Shown: piece by piece, positions 42,954 to 51,467 of the stretch
How the letters are laid out: each line of letters begins with the position of its first letter
How positions within the stretch are numbered: position 1 is the stretch's first letter
From: Paucibacter sp. Y2R2-4
GTDB taxonomy: Bacteria > Pseudomonadota > Gammaproteobacteria > Burkholderiales > Burkholderiaceae_C
Direction: 5' to 3'
Length of the DNA stretch: 64,000 bases
Assembly: GCF_025717535.1 (NCBI RefSeq)
Contig: NZ_JAJIRO010000004.1
Location: 124,001-188,000 of the forward strand
The notes under the pieces: model-generated
What the model was told of the DNA's origin: nothing
Databases searched by the model: none
What the model saw: the letters and a program-made list of their open reading frames with translations, nothing else
Translations under genes and position numbers: made by a program

Positions 42954-44675
42954 ATGTCCTTCCGTCCCAACGTTCTGAGCAGCCTGGTTGCTGCCGCCCT
43001 CGTCGCCATGGCTTCGCAAGCCAGCGCTCAAGTCTTCAACGGCAACTTGGTCCAAGGTGTCAGCAGCTCGCAGTCGTCCTACATCAAGGGCGCCACCGGC
43101 TACGACATCACTTCCATCATCACCGCCGGTGACGCCGTCGGTGGCTACCGCATGTCCGGCCTGCCAGACGGCCTGGGTGCTTTCGACAACGGCAACGGCA
43201 CTTTCACCGTGCTGATGAACCATGAAATCGGCGCGAACGCCGGCATCGCGCGTGCCCACGGCGGCACCGGTGCTTTCGTCTCCAGCTGGGTCATCGACAA
43301 GGCCACGCTGCAAGTCAAGTCGGGCGGAGACCTGATCCAGCGCGTTTACGGCTGGGATGCCGCCACACAAGCCACTGGCGCCCAAGTGACCGGCGCGGCC
43401 AACCTGTCCTTCCAGCGCTTCTGCTCGGCCGATCTGGCCGCAGCTTCGGCCTACACCTACACCGACACCAGCGGCAAGAGCTACGGCACCAGCTCGCGCA
43501 TCTTCCTGAACGGTGAAGAAGTCGGCACCAGCGCCAACAGCCGCGCCATGGCTCACGTGGCCACCGGCAGCGATGCCGGCAGCAGCTTTGTGCTGGGCAA
43601 GTTCAACCCTGCCACCAATGGCAGCGGTTTGGCTCAGTACTCCGCATATGAGAATCTGGCCGCCAACCCCTTCAGCCAGCTGAAGACCGTGGTGGTGGGC
43701 CAGAACGACGGCGGCACCGGCATCGCATCCAACGCCGTGGCTGTGTATGTGGGCACCAAGACCGACAGCGGCAGCGCTGTGGACCGCGCCGGCCTGACCA
43801 ATGGCGTGATGAAGTACGTCAATGTGGCGGGTAACGCTTCCGAAATCGCCGACTCGAACACCCGCGCCACCAACATCGCCAACGGCAGCCGCTTCACCCT
43901 GAGCGCCACTGCATCGACGACTTTCTCGCGCCCTGAAGATGGCGCCTGGGACGTGCGTGCCGGCAAGCAAAACGTGTACTACTTCGTCACCACCGATCGC
44001 CTCGACGGCACCGAGCTGACCGGCGGCACGCAAGTCGGCGCGACGCGCCTGTGGCGCATGACTTTTGACGACATCGCCAACCCTGACGCTGGCGGCAAGC
44101 TGGACATCTTGGTGGACGGCAGCAAGATGGCTGGCGGCGTGGGTAACAGCCGTGCCAATATGTTTGACAACATGACGGTCAACAAGGACGGCACCATCAC
44201 AATGCTGGAAGACACCGGCGGCGCTGACCATAACGGCAAGATCTGGGAATACAACCTGGAAACCGGCGCCGTCAAGATCATCGCCAAGTCCGACACCACC
44301 CGCTTCGGCGATGTGGTGAATGGCGCCTTCACTGGCCCGGCCTCTGGCAAGACCACCCCGAACGGCAGCACCGGCTACCACACCAATGACGAAGAAACCT
44401 CGGGCATCATCGATGTGACCGACATCTTCGACGCCAATGGCACCACCGGCAAGAAGTACCAGCTGTTCGTGACCCAAGACCACGCCAGCGCTGCCGGCCT
44501 GGACGCCGCAGGCATGCTGGTTGGCGGCAACCCCGCCGGCATAGTTGAAGGTGGTCAGCTGCAATTGATGGTCAGCGACGTTGTCGCCGCTGTGCCGGAA
44601 CCAGAAACCTATGCCCTGATGTTGGCTGGTCTGGGCCTGGTGGGCTTCGCAGCTCGCCGCAAAGCTCAGCGTTGA
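42954..44675 (+). CDS. PEP-CTERM protein, PhoX/DUF839-like beta-propeller
   Basis: The 573-residue exported protein has a signal peptide (LVAAALVAMASQASA) and ends with VPEPETYALMLAGLGLVGF and AARRKAQR, a PEP-CTERM sorting signal for an exosortase. The mature part has repeated strand-turn units: NGTFTVLMNHEIG, RIFLNGEEVG, EDGAWDVRAGKQNVYYFVTTD, and DNMTVNKDGTITMLEDTGGADHNG. The style is that of PhoX-like (DUF839) beta-propellers, which include calcium-dependent phosphatases, but I cannot confirm active-site residues. ATG 42954 follows AGGAG. It is the first of a run of three rightward genes with an oxygenase and another PEP-CTERM protein. Confidence 0.75.
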   Translation: MSFRPNVLSSLVAAALVAMASQASAQVFNGNLVQGVSSSQSSYIKGATGYDITSIITAGDAVGGYRMSGLPDGLGAFDNGNGTFTVLMNHEIGANAGIARAHGGTGAFVSSWVIDKATLQVKSGGDLIQRVYGWDAATQATGAQVTGAANLSFQRFCSADLAAASAYTYTDTSGKSYGTSSRIFLNGEEVGTSANSRAMAHVATGSDAGSSFVLGKFNPATNGSGLAQYSAYENLAANPFSQLKTVVVGQNDGGTGIASNAVAVYVGTKTDSGSAVDRAGLTNGVMKYVNVAGNASEIADSNTRATNIANGSRFTLSATASTTFSRPEDGAWDVRAGKQNVYYFVTTDRLDGTELTGGTQVGATRLWRMTFDDIANPDAGGKLDILVDGSKMAGGVGNSRANMFDNMTVNKDGTITMLEDTGGADHNGKIWEYNLETGAVKIIAKSDTTRFGDVVNGAFTGPASGKTTPNGSTGYHTNDEETSGIIDVTDIFDANGTTGKKYQLFVTQDHASAAGLDAAGMLVGGNPAGIVEGGQLQLMVSDVVAAVPEPETYALMLAGLGLVGFAARRKAQR

Positions 44676-44842
44676 TCGATGGTCCGTGGGGTGGCCTGAG
44701 CCACTCCGCTCGCTTCAAACCCGCCTTCTGAACTGGCCGCGGGGATGAGCTGAGCGCCTGGATGGAGCCTTGCGGCTTCACCCTGGCGCTTTTTGCGTTT
44801 CTCCATGCGCTTTTGTGCTTGCTCTAGAAGCAAGGCCCTCAC
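44676..44842. other. gap between the PEP-CTERM gene and the oxygenase gene
   Basis: The 167 bases contain no clear gene, promoter or terminator. A loose hairpin around GCTTGCGG is not convincing. Confidence 0.4.
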
Positions 44843-45466
44843 ATGACCCTAAGCTTGAATCTGCACAGCATCGAACCCTTGTTCTTCACGCCCCTGGTGA
44901 AGTTTGAGCTGGTCGATGCCAACGCCCTGAATCGCCAATTGCTGGCCGAGGCCCATGCACGCCGCACAGCATCGGCTGGACTGGCGCGCAGCAATATCGA
45001 CGGCTGGCATTCCGAGGACGACTTCTTCGAGCGCGAGGAACCCGGCAGCCTGGCGCTGCGCGGCCAGATCATCGAAGCCGTTCGACAAGCAACCTTGCAG
45101 CTATCGCCCCATTACGACTTCAATCGCTTCGGCATCCAGGCCGAAGGCTGGATCAATATCTTGCCGCCCGGCGGCATGAATGCGCCCCATGACCACCCCG
45201 GCTGGGTCTGGTCGGGCTGCTATTACGTCCACACGCCCGACGGCGATGGTCGTAGCGGAGAGATCGAGTTCATCGATTCCCGCACCAATCTGCGCACCCT
45301 CAGCATCGAAGGCGCGCCCTGCTTTGCCAGTAAGTTCAGCGTACGTCCCAGCGCTGGGCAACTGCTGCTCTTCCCCTCCTATCTGAAGCATTGGGTGGCG
45401 CCCAATCGCGGCGTGGAAGAACGGGTCTCGATTGCCTTCAATGCCCGCTTTGCACGGCGGCGCTGA
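44843..45466 (+). CDS. putative 2-oxoglutarate-Fe(II) oxygenase, TIGR02466 family
   Basis: The 207-residue protein has the iron-ligand pattern of 2OG oxygenases: His and Asp in NAPHDHPGWVWSGCYYV near residue 115, a distal His in SYLKHWVAPN near 180, and an Arg in ERVSIAFNARF for 2-oxoglutarate. These stretches fit TIGR02466, a family of uncharacterised single-domain oxygenases. Its substrate may be a protein or peptide side chain, but that is unproven. It lies between two PEP-CTERM genes in the same direction. ATG 44843 follows AAGCAAGG. Confidence 0.82.
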   Translation: MTLSLNLHSIEPLFFTPLVKFELVDANALNRQLLAEAHARRTASAGLARSNIDGWHSEDDFFEREEPGSLALRGQIIEAVRQATLQLSPHYDFNRFGIQAEGWINILPPGGMNAPHDHPGWVWSGCYYVHTPDGDGRSGEIEFIDSRTNLRTLSIEGAPCFASKFSVRPSAGQLLLFPSYLKHWVAPNRGVEERVSIAFNARFARRR

Positions 45467-45511
45467 GGACAAATGGCGCACAGCGCACACATCACCCACT
45501 GACCGGGCAAG

Positions 45512-45578
45512 ACCCGACCCCCAAGTGCGGGGGTGGCAGTTTGATGACAACAAGTCGTCATATGGCGCAGGCATTGTG
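45512..45578 (+). promoter_or_regulatory. possible sigma-54-type control region of the second PEP-CTERM gene
   Basis: ACCCGACCCCCAAGTGCGGG (start 45512) echoes the motif at 42671. Downstream, TGGCGCAGGCATTGTG at 45563-45578 has GG and GT with ten bases between, close to the -24/-12 pattern but not perfect at -12. The ribosome site GAGG lies at 45596. Confidence 0.35.
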
Positions 45579-45608
45579 ACGGGCAAGCCCAAACGAGGAG
45601 TTCCCAAG

Positions 45609-46928
45609 ATGCAAACCAAGATCACTTTGCTGGCCGCCTTGCTGGCCGCCGGACTGAGCGCCGGCGGCAGCGCTGCCGCGGCGTCAAACAGCTACGACAC
45701 GACCATCCTGGTCGCCAATGACGCCAAGTACAAGCCCACCGTCATGGTCGACCCCGACCTGATCAACCCCTGGGGCATTGCCCTGCGCCCGCCCGGCATC
45801 GGCGGCCACATCTGGACCAGCAATGCCGGCAGCGGCACCACCACCACATATATCGGCGACGTCGGCGGCAAGCCTCTGTATCAAGACGGCCTGAAGGTCA
45901 TCCCCATCAGCCAGGCCAAGGGCGTGGAAGCCTATACCCCGCAAGTGACCGGCCAGGTCTATAACGCCGCCAGCGACATCGCCGGCCAGCCCACCGAGTT
46001 CTACGTCTCGGGCGCTGCCACCAACTGGAACACCGGCGCATCGGCCGGCACCATCTCAGGCTCGGCCAAGTTCGTCTTCGTCACTTTGGACGGCACCATC
46101 AACGCCTGGCGCGCTGGCACCAACCCCGGCATGAACGAAGCTGTGGTGGTGAAGGACTTCTCGGGCAACTGGGCCGGTGCCAATGGTTACCAATACACGC
46201 CCAACTTCACCGGCGTGGCCATGACGACGGCGGGCTTCAAGCTCGACGCCGGCGGCAACAAGGTGGCGGACAACCGGCTCTACGCCACCGACTTCGCCAA
46301 CAACCGCATCATGACTTTCGACAACCAGTGGAACGACATCAGCGCCAGCGTCCACTTCGAGCGGCCGAATGATCTGCAAAACGACTTCATGCCCTTCAAC
46401 ATCCAAGACATCGGAGGTCGCCTGTACGTGGCTTACGCCGCCAGCGAGTACGACCCGCTGATGCCCAGCGAGCCGGTGCGTGCGCCCGCCCATGGCCGCG
46501 TGATCGCCTATGACCGTGATGGTCACATCGTGCAGGACTTCAAGGACCAACTCGATATGAACGCGCCTTGGGGCCTGGCCATGGCACCCACCAGCTTCGG
46601 CGCCTATGGCGGCAAACTCTTGGTCGCCAATTTTGGTGACGGCAGCATCGCCGCGCTGGACCCGGAAACCGGTGCCACCCTGGGCAAGCTGAAGGACGCC
46701 GAAGGCAAGACCATCTTCATCGATGGCATCTGGGGTCTCACTTTCGGCAACGGCGTGAGCCTCGGCGATGCCAACTCGCTCTACTTCACCGCCGGCCCAA
46801 ATCTGGAAGAAGACGGCATTCTGGGCAAGCTGACCGTCAGCGCCGTGCCAGAGCCCAGCAGCTACGCCTTGCTGCTCGGCGGCCTGGGCCTGTTGGGCGC
46901 CGTGGCCCGTCGCCGCCAAGCAAACTGA
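45609..46928 (+). CDS. TIGR03118 family protein with PEP-CTERM signal
   Basis: The 439-residue exported protein has a signal peptide (LLAALLAAGLSAGGSAAA) and ends with VPEPSSYALLLGGLGLLGA plus ARRRQAN, a PEP-CTERM signal. The mature part opens YDTTILVANDAKYKPTVMVD, then DLINPWGIALRPPG, and contains NRLYATDFANNRIMTFDN and APWGLAMAPTSFGAYGGKLLVANFGDG. These mark the TIGR03118 family, predicted to form a beta-propeller; no activity is established. ATG 45609 follows GAGG at 45596. A clear terminator follows at 46976. Confidence 0.88.
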   Translation: MQTKITLLAALLAAGLSAGGSAAAASNSYDTTILVANDAKYKPTVMVDPDLINPWGIALRPPGIGGHIWTSNAGSGTTTTYIGDVGGKPLYQDGLKVIPISQAKGVEAYTPQVTGQVYNAASDIAGQPTEFYVSGAATNWNTGASAGTISGSAKFVFVTLDGTINAWRAGTNPGMNEAVVVKDFSGNWAGANGYQYTPNFTGVAMTTAGFKLDAGGNKVADNRLYATDFANNRIMTFDNQWNDISASVHFERPNDLQNDFMPFNIQDIGGRLYVAYAASEYDPLMPSEPVRAPAHGRVIAYDRDGHIVQDFKDQLDMNAPWGLAMAPTSFGAYGGKLLVANFGDGSIAALDPETGATLGKLKDAEGKTIFIDGIWGLTFGNGVSLGDANSLYFTAGPNLEEDGILGKLTVSAVPEPSSYALLLGGLGLLGAVARRRQAN

Positions 46929-46975
46929 GTTGATACTTATGCGATGGCTTGGCTTACACGCCTTGCCACTACAAC

Positions 46976-47003
46976 AAAGAGCCTGCCCTGCAGGCTCTTT
47001 TTT
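46976..47003 (+). terminator. rho-independent terminator after the TIGR03118 gene
   Basis: A perfect 10-bp stem (AAAGAGCCTG at 46976-46985 with 46991-47000), a 5-base loop and a T-run follow the gene by about 50 bases. Confidence 0.92.
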
Positions 47004-47140
47004 CTGGGTGCGCGTGTGATTGGTCACGCACTGCATTGCAAAAGCTGATGCATTTGTAAGCGTTTGCACTCAAGCTGAAGGCCTGCATTGCGATCGTTAC
47101 GGTTGAGCCCTGAATCAACCGGCGGTCAAGGAGTCAGGCC

Positions 47141-48697
47141 ATGAGCGAAGACCTTGCATCGGCTGTTGCCCCGGCACCCGTCGCCACCGTTCTCTTCGTG
47201 GACGACGAGCCCTCCATCCTGAGCGCCTTGCGGCGTTTGTTTCGCCCCCAAGGCTACAAAGTTCTGATGGCCGAGGGCGGCGCAGCGGGTTTGGCTTTGC
47301 TGGAACTCGAAGCCGTCGATCTGGTGATCTCCGATATGCGCATGCCGGAGATGGATGGCGTTCAATTCCTAGAACAAGTGCGGCAGCGCTGGCCTCATAT
47401 CGTGCGGGTGATGCTGACGGGCTATGCCGACATCACCTCCACCATTGGCGCGATCAATCGCGGCGAAATCCACCGCTACATTGCCAAGCCCTGGGATGAC
47501 CAAGACATCCTGCTGTCCGTCAGCGACGGCTTGAAACGCCAAAGACTGGAGCGCGAGAACCGCGAGCTGGTCGCGCTGACCCAGACGCAAAACGAGCAAC
47601 TACAGGATGTGAACGGGCAGTTGCAGAACGTCAACGCCCAATTGCAATTCGCCAACGATCAGCTGCAAAACAGCAATGAAGACTTGGAGGAGCGCGTCAA
47701 AGAGCGGACTCAAGCCCTGGAAGCTGCCAATGCGCAATTGGGTGAGGCCAACAACCGCCTGGCCGACGCCAACGCTCAGATGGAGAAGGCCAACCAGCAA
47801 TTGAACGCCGCCAATCTGCAGCTGGAAGAGAACTTCGCGTTGTCCATCAGTGTGTTTTCCGGCCTGCTGGAGTTGCGTGATGGCAGCGTGTCCGGCCATG
47901 GCCATCGGGTGGCCAATCTGGCGCGTCGACTCGCCGAGCAAATGGACCTGAGCCCCATCGAGGTGACCGACATCTACAACGCCGGTCTGCTGCATGAGGT
48001 GGGCAAGATCGGCCTGCCCGATGCCTTATTGCAAAAAACGGTGTCGCTGATGACCGGCGATGAATTTGAAATCTACAAACGCCATCCGCAACACGCACAA
48101 GCGGCCCTGATGCCATTGGGCCGACTGCGCCAGACGGCCATCATCATCCGCGCTCAACACGAGCGCCTGGACGGCAAAGGCTTCCCCGATGGTTTGTCGG
48201 GTTATGAAGTGCCATTGGGCGCGCAAATCATCAATGTCGCCTCAACCTTCGAAGCCTTGATCGCCGGTCACTTGGCAGAGAAGTGCTTCTCCACCGAGGA
48301 TGCGGCCAAAGCGGTGTTGGAAGGCCGCGGCAACCGCTATGACGAAGAGGTCGTGGTCGCTTTTGAAGCGGTGTTGAAAGCGCTGGCCGCCGAAGCGGGG
48401 GCCGACGTTGAACTCAGCTCCGCCGAGTTGCGCCCCGGCATGATCTTGACTCGCCCGGTGCTGAGCCCGCATGGCAGCGTGCTTTTGCCCAAGGACTTCA
48501 AGTTCACCTCGGCCGTGGTCAAGCAGGTCTTGGAGTTTGAGCAGCGCCTGGGCCAGCCCTTCAGCTTTTTCATCAAGCAAGTGGTGGACCCCAAGGCGGC
48601 CAAAGCGGCTGCGCCAGCCGCTCCCGCAAGCCAAGGAATAGCGGCACCGCCCCCCGCCAGCGCCAACAAGCCTCAGGCAGCGCCGGTACGCGCTTAA
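47141..48697 (+). CDS. response regulator with coiled coil and degenerate HD-GYP domain
   Basis: The 518-residue cytoplasmic protein has a receiver domain (acidic pair DD at 21-22, acceptor Asp65, Lys116), a coiled coil at about residues 130-230 rich in Gln/Asn heptads, and an HD-GYP-like domain at about 232-430. In active c-di-GMP phosphodiesterases the metal site begins HD and a GYP motif follows; here they are His285-Glu286 (LLHEVGKIGLPD) and Gly347-Phe348-Pro349 (GKGFPDGLSG). Enzyme activity is therefore uncertain. ATG 47141 follows AAGGAG. The PAS kinase gene follows by 22 bases and probably phosphorylates it. Confidence 0.88.
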   Translation: MSEDLASAVAPAPVATVLFVDDEPSILSALRRLFRPQGYKVLMAEGGAAGLALLELEAVDLVISDMRMPEMDGVQFLEQVRQRWPHIVRVMLTGYADITSTIGAINRGEIHRYIAKPWDDQDILLSVSDGLKRQRLERENRELVALTQTQNEQLQDVNGQLQNVNAQLQFANDQLQNSNEDLEERVKERTQALEAANAQLGEANNRLADANAQMEKANQQLNAANLQLEENFALSISVFSGLLELRDGSVSGHGHRVANLARRLAEQMDLSPIEVTDIYNAGLLHEVGKIGLPDALLQKTVSLMTGDEFEIYKRHPQHAQAALMPLGRLRQTAIIIRAQHERLDGKGFPDGLSGYEVPLGAQIINVASTFEALIAGHLAEKCFSTEDAAKAVLEGRGNRYDEEVVVAFEAVLKALAAEAGADVELSSAELRPGMILTRPVLSPHGSVLLPKDFKFTSAVVKQVLEFEQRLGQPFSFFIKQVVDPKAAKAAAPAAPASQGIAAPPPASANKPQAAPVRA

Positions 48698-48719
48698 AGC
48701 CAAGCAAGGCAGCATCACC

Positions 48720-50897
48720 ATGCAAACCTATGCATCCACCGAAACGCTGCCGCCCGCCCGGCAGCCTGGCCTGCCTGGACTGAGCCCAATGTCTGGCAAC
48801 AACATCAAAGACGAAGCGCTGGACCCCTTGCAGGTGCAGACCCTGGAGGCCGTGAGTGCGCCGCTCCTGGTGCATGCCGGCCGCCAAATCATTTATGCCA
48901 ACCCCGCCATGCAGCGACTGCTGGGCTATGACCTGGAGCAGATGCAGAGCTTGCCGCACTACGCTTGGGCCAATGATCCACATGTGGAGGCGTTGAAGGC
49001 CTACGGCGAACGCTGTTTGCAAGAAGACGAGCAATTGCCCGCCTTGGAATGTGAAGCGATGACGGCCACCGGCGCGGTGCGCTACCTGGAGCTAAGTGCG
49101 CGAGGCCTGCAGTCGCCCCAAGGCAAGCGGGTCATCATCAGCTGCCAAGACCTGAGCGATATGCGCCATGTGCAGATGAGCTTGCTCGAAGTGGGCCGGG
49201 TCATGCACCAGATTCTCGAGAACAACCCGGTGCCCACCTTTGTGATCGACAAAGACCACCGCATCACGCACTGGAACGCCGCCTGCGGCCAGCTAACCGG
49301 TGTGGATTCGATGGACGTAGTCGGCAGCACCGAGGCATGGCGACCCTTCTATGACGAGGCGCGCCCGCTGCTGGTGGATTTGATCGTCGACGGCACGGTT
49401 TCGGAGCTGCGTCAGCGCCTGTATGGCGACAATCTGCGCCCCTCCAGCTTGGTGGTGCGGGCCTACGAAACCGAGGATTACTTCCCACAGTTTGGCGAGC
49501 AGGGCCGGTGGATTTTCTGCACCGCCGCGCCGCTGTATGACATCCAGGGCAAGGTGGTGGGCGCCATCGCCACCCTGCTGGATGTGACCGAACGCCGGCA
49601 GGCCGAAGACCAATTGCGCCGCCATCAAGCCGAGTTGGAACACACCGTCGAGGAGCGCACCGCCGAGTTGTCGCGCAGCCATCAGGAGCTGGCCGCTTTC
49701 ATGGAGAACGCTTCGGTCGGCATCATTTACAGCTGCGGCCACCACATCGTGCGCAGCAACAGAAAGTTCGCCGAGGTCTTCGAACTCGAAGCCGCGGACG
49801 ACGCCGAGCTGAAGGCCGCCCGCTTCTTCAGCAGCCCGACTGCCTACCAGGAGTTGGTCAACACTGCCACGCCGGTCCTGAGCCAAGGCCGCCCATTGAT
49901 GCACGAAATGGAGATGCTGACCGCGCGCGGCCACCGTATTTGGGTGCAGATGATTGCCTACCCCGCCAATCCGGCGGATCCACGTTCTGGCGTTTGGTGG
50001 CTGCTGCAAGACCGCAGCGAGGTGATGCGTGCGCAGCGCGAATTGGTCAACAACTACCGCGATATCAAGCAGGCCAACGAACGCTTAGAAGAAGCTCAGA
50101 GTCAGTTGCTGCAGTCGGAAAAAATGGCCTCGATCGGCCAGCTGGCGGCCGGGGTTGCCCATGAGATCAACAACCCGGTGGGCTTTGTCAGTTCCAATCT
50201 GGGCAGCTTGCGGCGCTATGTCGAGCCCTTGCTGGCCTTGGTCAGCTTGTATGGGCGACTCGACCTCTCCGGCCAGTCGCCCGAGTTTGCCAAGCAGATC
50301 CACCAGCTGCAGGAGCAGGCTGATTTGGAGTTCATTCACGAAGACTTGCCACAGCTGCTCAAGGAGAGTGACGAAGGCCTGGGGCGAGTCAAGAAGATCG
50401 TGCAGGACCTGAAGGACTTCTCGCGGGTCGATCAATCGGACTGGCAAGAAGCCGACCTCAATTTGGGCCTGGAATCAACGCTCAATGTGGTGCGGCATGA
50501 AATCAAATACAAGGCTGATGTCAGCAAAGACTTTGCCGAGTTGCCCTTGGTTCGCTGCCTGGCAGGGCAACTCAACCAGGTCTTCATGAATCTGATCGTC
50601 AACGCGGCCCATGCCATCAACCAACGCGGCGAGATCCGCCTGCGCACCATTCATGAAGGCGACTTCGTCTGCGTTGAAGTCGGCGACAACGGCTGCGGCA
50701 TGAGCCCCGAGGTGCAACGGCGTATCTTTGACCCCTTCTTCACCACCAAGCCGGTTGGCCAAGGCACCGGGCTGGGCCTGTCGCTGAGCTTTTCCATCAT
50801 CAAAAAACACGGCGGCCGCATCGAACTGGAATCCGCACCGGGCCAGGGCAGTTGCTTCAAAGTCTGGCTGCCGGTGAATGGTCCTGAAAGCAACTGA
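48720..50897 (+). CDS. cytosolic PAS-domain sensor histidine kinase
   Basis: The 725-residue kinase has no membrane helix. Three PAS-like regions come first (VSAPLLVHAGRQIIYANPAM, NNPVPTFVIDKDHRITHWNA, ENASVGIIYSCGHHIVRSNR), then a coiled coil. HisKA has VAHEINNPVGFVSSNL, and the HATPase has FMNLIVNAAHAIN, DNGCGMSPEVQRRIFDPFF and GTGLGLSLSFSII. The long HisKA insertion around LLALVSLYGRLDLSGQSPEF is usual for this group. It follows the HD-GYP-like regulator gene by 22 bases, forming a likely pair. Ligand unknown; PAS domains could bind haem, flavin or small molecules. Confidence 0.9.
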   Translation: MQTYASTETLPPARQPGLPGLSPMSGNNIKDEALDPLQVQTLEAVSAPLLVHAGRQIIYANPAMQRLLGYDLEQMQSLPHYAWANDPHVEALKAYGERCLQEDEQLPALECEAMTATGAVRYLELSARGLQSPQGKRVIISCQDLSDMRHVQMSLLEVGRVMHQILENNPVPTFVIDKDHRITHWNAACGQLTGVDSMDVVGSTEAWRPFYDEARPLLVDLIVDGTVSELRQRLYGDNLRPSSLVVRAYETEDYFPQFGEQGRWIFCTAAPLYDIQGKVVGAIATLLDVTERRQAEDQLRRHQAELEHTVEERTAELSRSHQELAAFMENASVGIIYSCGHHIVRSNRKFAEVFELEAADDAELKAARFFSSPTAYQELVNTATPVLSQGRPLMHEMEMLTARGHRIWVQMIAYPANPADPRSGVWWLLQDRSEVMRAQRELVNNYRDIKQANERLEEAQSQLLQSEKMASIGQLAAGVAHEINNPVGFVSSNLGSLRRYVEPLLALVSLYGRLDLSGQSPEFAKQIHQLQEQADLEFIHEDLPQLLKESDEGLGRVKKIVQDLKDFSRVDQSDWQEADLNLGLESTLNVVRHEIKYKADVSKDFAELPLVRCLAGQLNQVFMNLIVNAAHAINQRGEIRLRTIHEGDFVCVEVGDNGCGMSPEVQRRIFDPFFTTKPVGQGTGLGLSLSFSIIKKHGGRIELESAPGQGSCFKVWLPVNGPESN

Positions 50898-51467
50898 GCG
50901 GCCCCAAGTCGAGTGGAGGAAGGGATGAACTTGGCACTTTGCGGGCCTTTGCGGCTTGGCGGGTGCCAAGCGCCGCCGGGGGCGTGTTTCCGCTCCTGTC
51001 TGGGCCAGCGGCCCAGCCCTTCGCTAGGCTCAAGCCGTCCTCAGGACGCCTTGAGTCCGAGCTCAGTCCCCCGCCGTCACCTTTCAGGCGCCGGCTCCTC
51101 CTTTACCTCGCGGAATCACGCCCCCGACGCCACTCGGCAATTCCATCGATGTGCGTCCGCATCGAAGTCGCACAAATATGCTGGATCAGGACGCTTGGGG
51201 GCTTTGCGACGCGAGGTAAAGGAGGAGACCCGGGCGAAGTCCGGGGCGGGGGACAGGAGTGGCGTAAAGCCCCCAAGAGGCCTGATCACCGCCAAAACTA
51301 GAAGTATGCAAAGTGCCAATGCCCGCCGATGCCCCGAATCGCTTGGCTGATCGATTTCAGGTTTGAGCAGCGCGCTGAGCAATCGTTAAAGATTTCACAC
51401 CCGCTGCCGACAAGCCCTATGGGCCCTGTTGTTGGAATGAGGCTCCCCCAAAACGGAAGGACGGAAG
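50898..51467. repeat. gene-free stretch with intergenic palindromic element, copy B (50933-51317)
   Basis: Terminal inverted repeats GGCACTTTGC (50933-50942) and GCAAAGTGCC (51308-51317) bracket the element. Inner arms are a perfect 18-bp pair, CTCCTCCTTTACCTCGCG at 51095-51112 and its complement at 51210-51227. A second copy lies at 38887-39223. Bases 51318-51467 hold the porin leader with ribosome site GGAAGGACGGAAG and no other clear signal. Confidence 0.85.

Noticed and set aside
42939-44564. Long leftward frame opposite the PhoX-like gene
   Set aside because: Val/Gly/His-rich shadow without start signals.
51116-51382. Small leftward frame in palindromic element copy B
   Set aside because: Same reason as copy A; it crosses the inverted arms.
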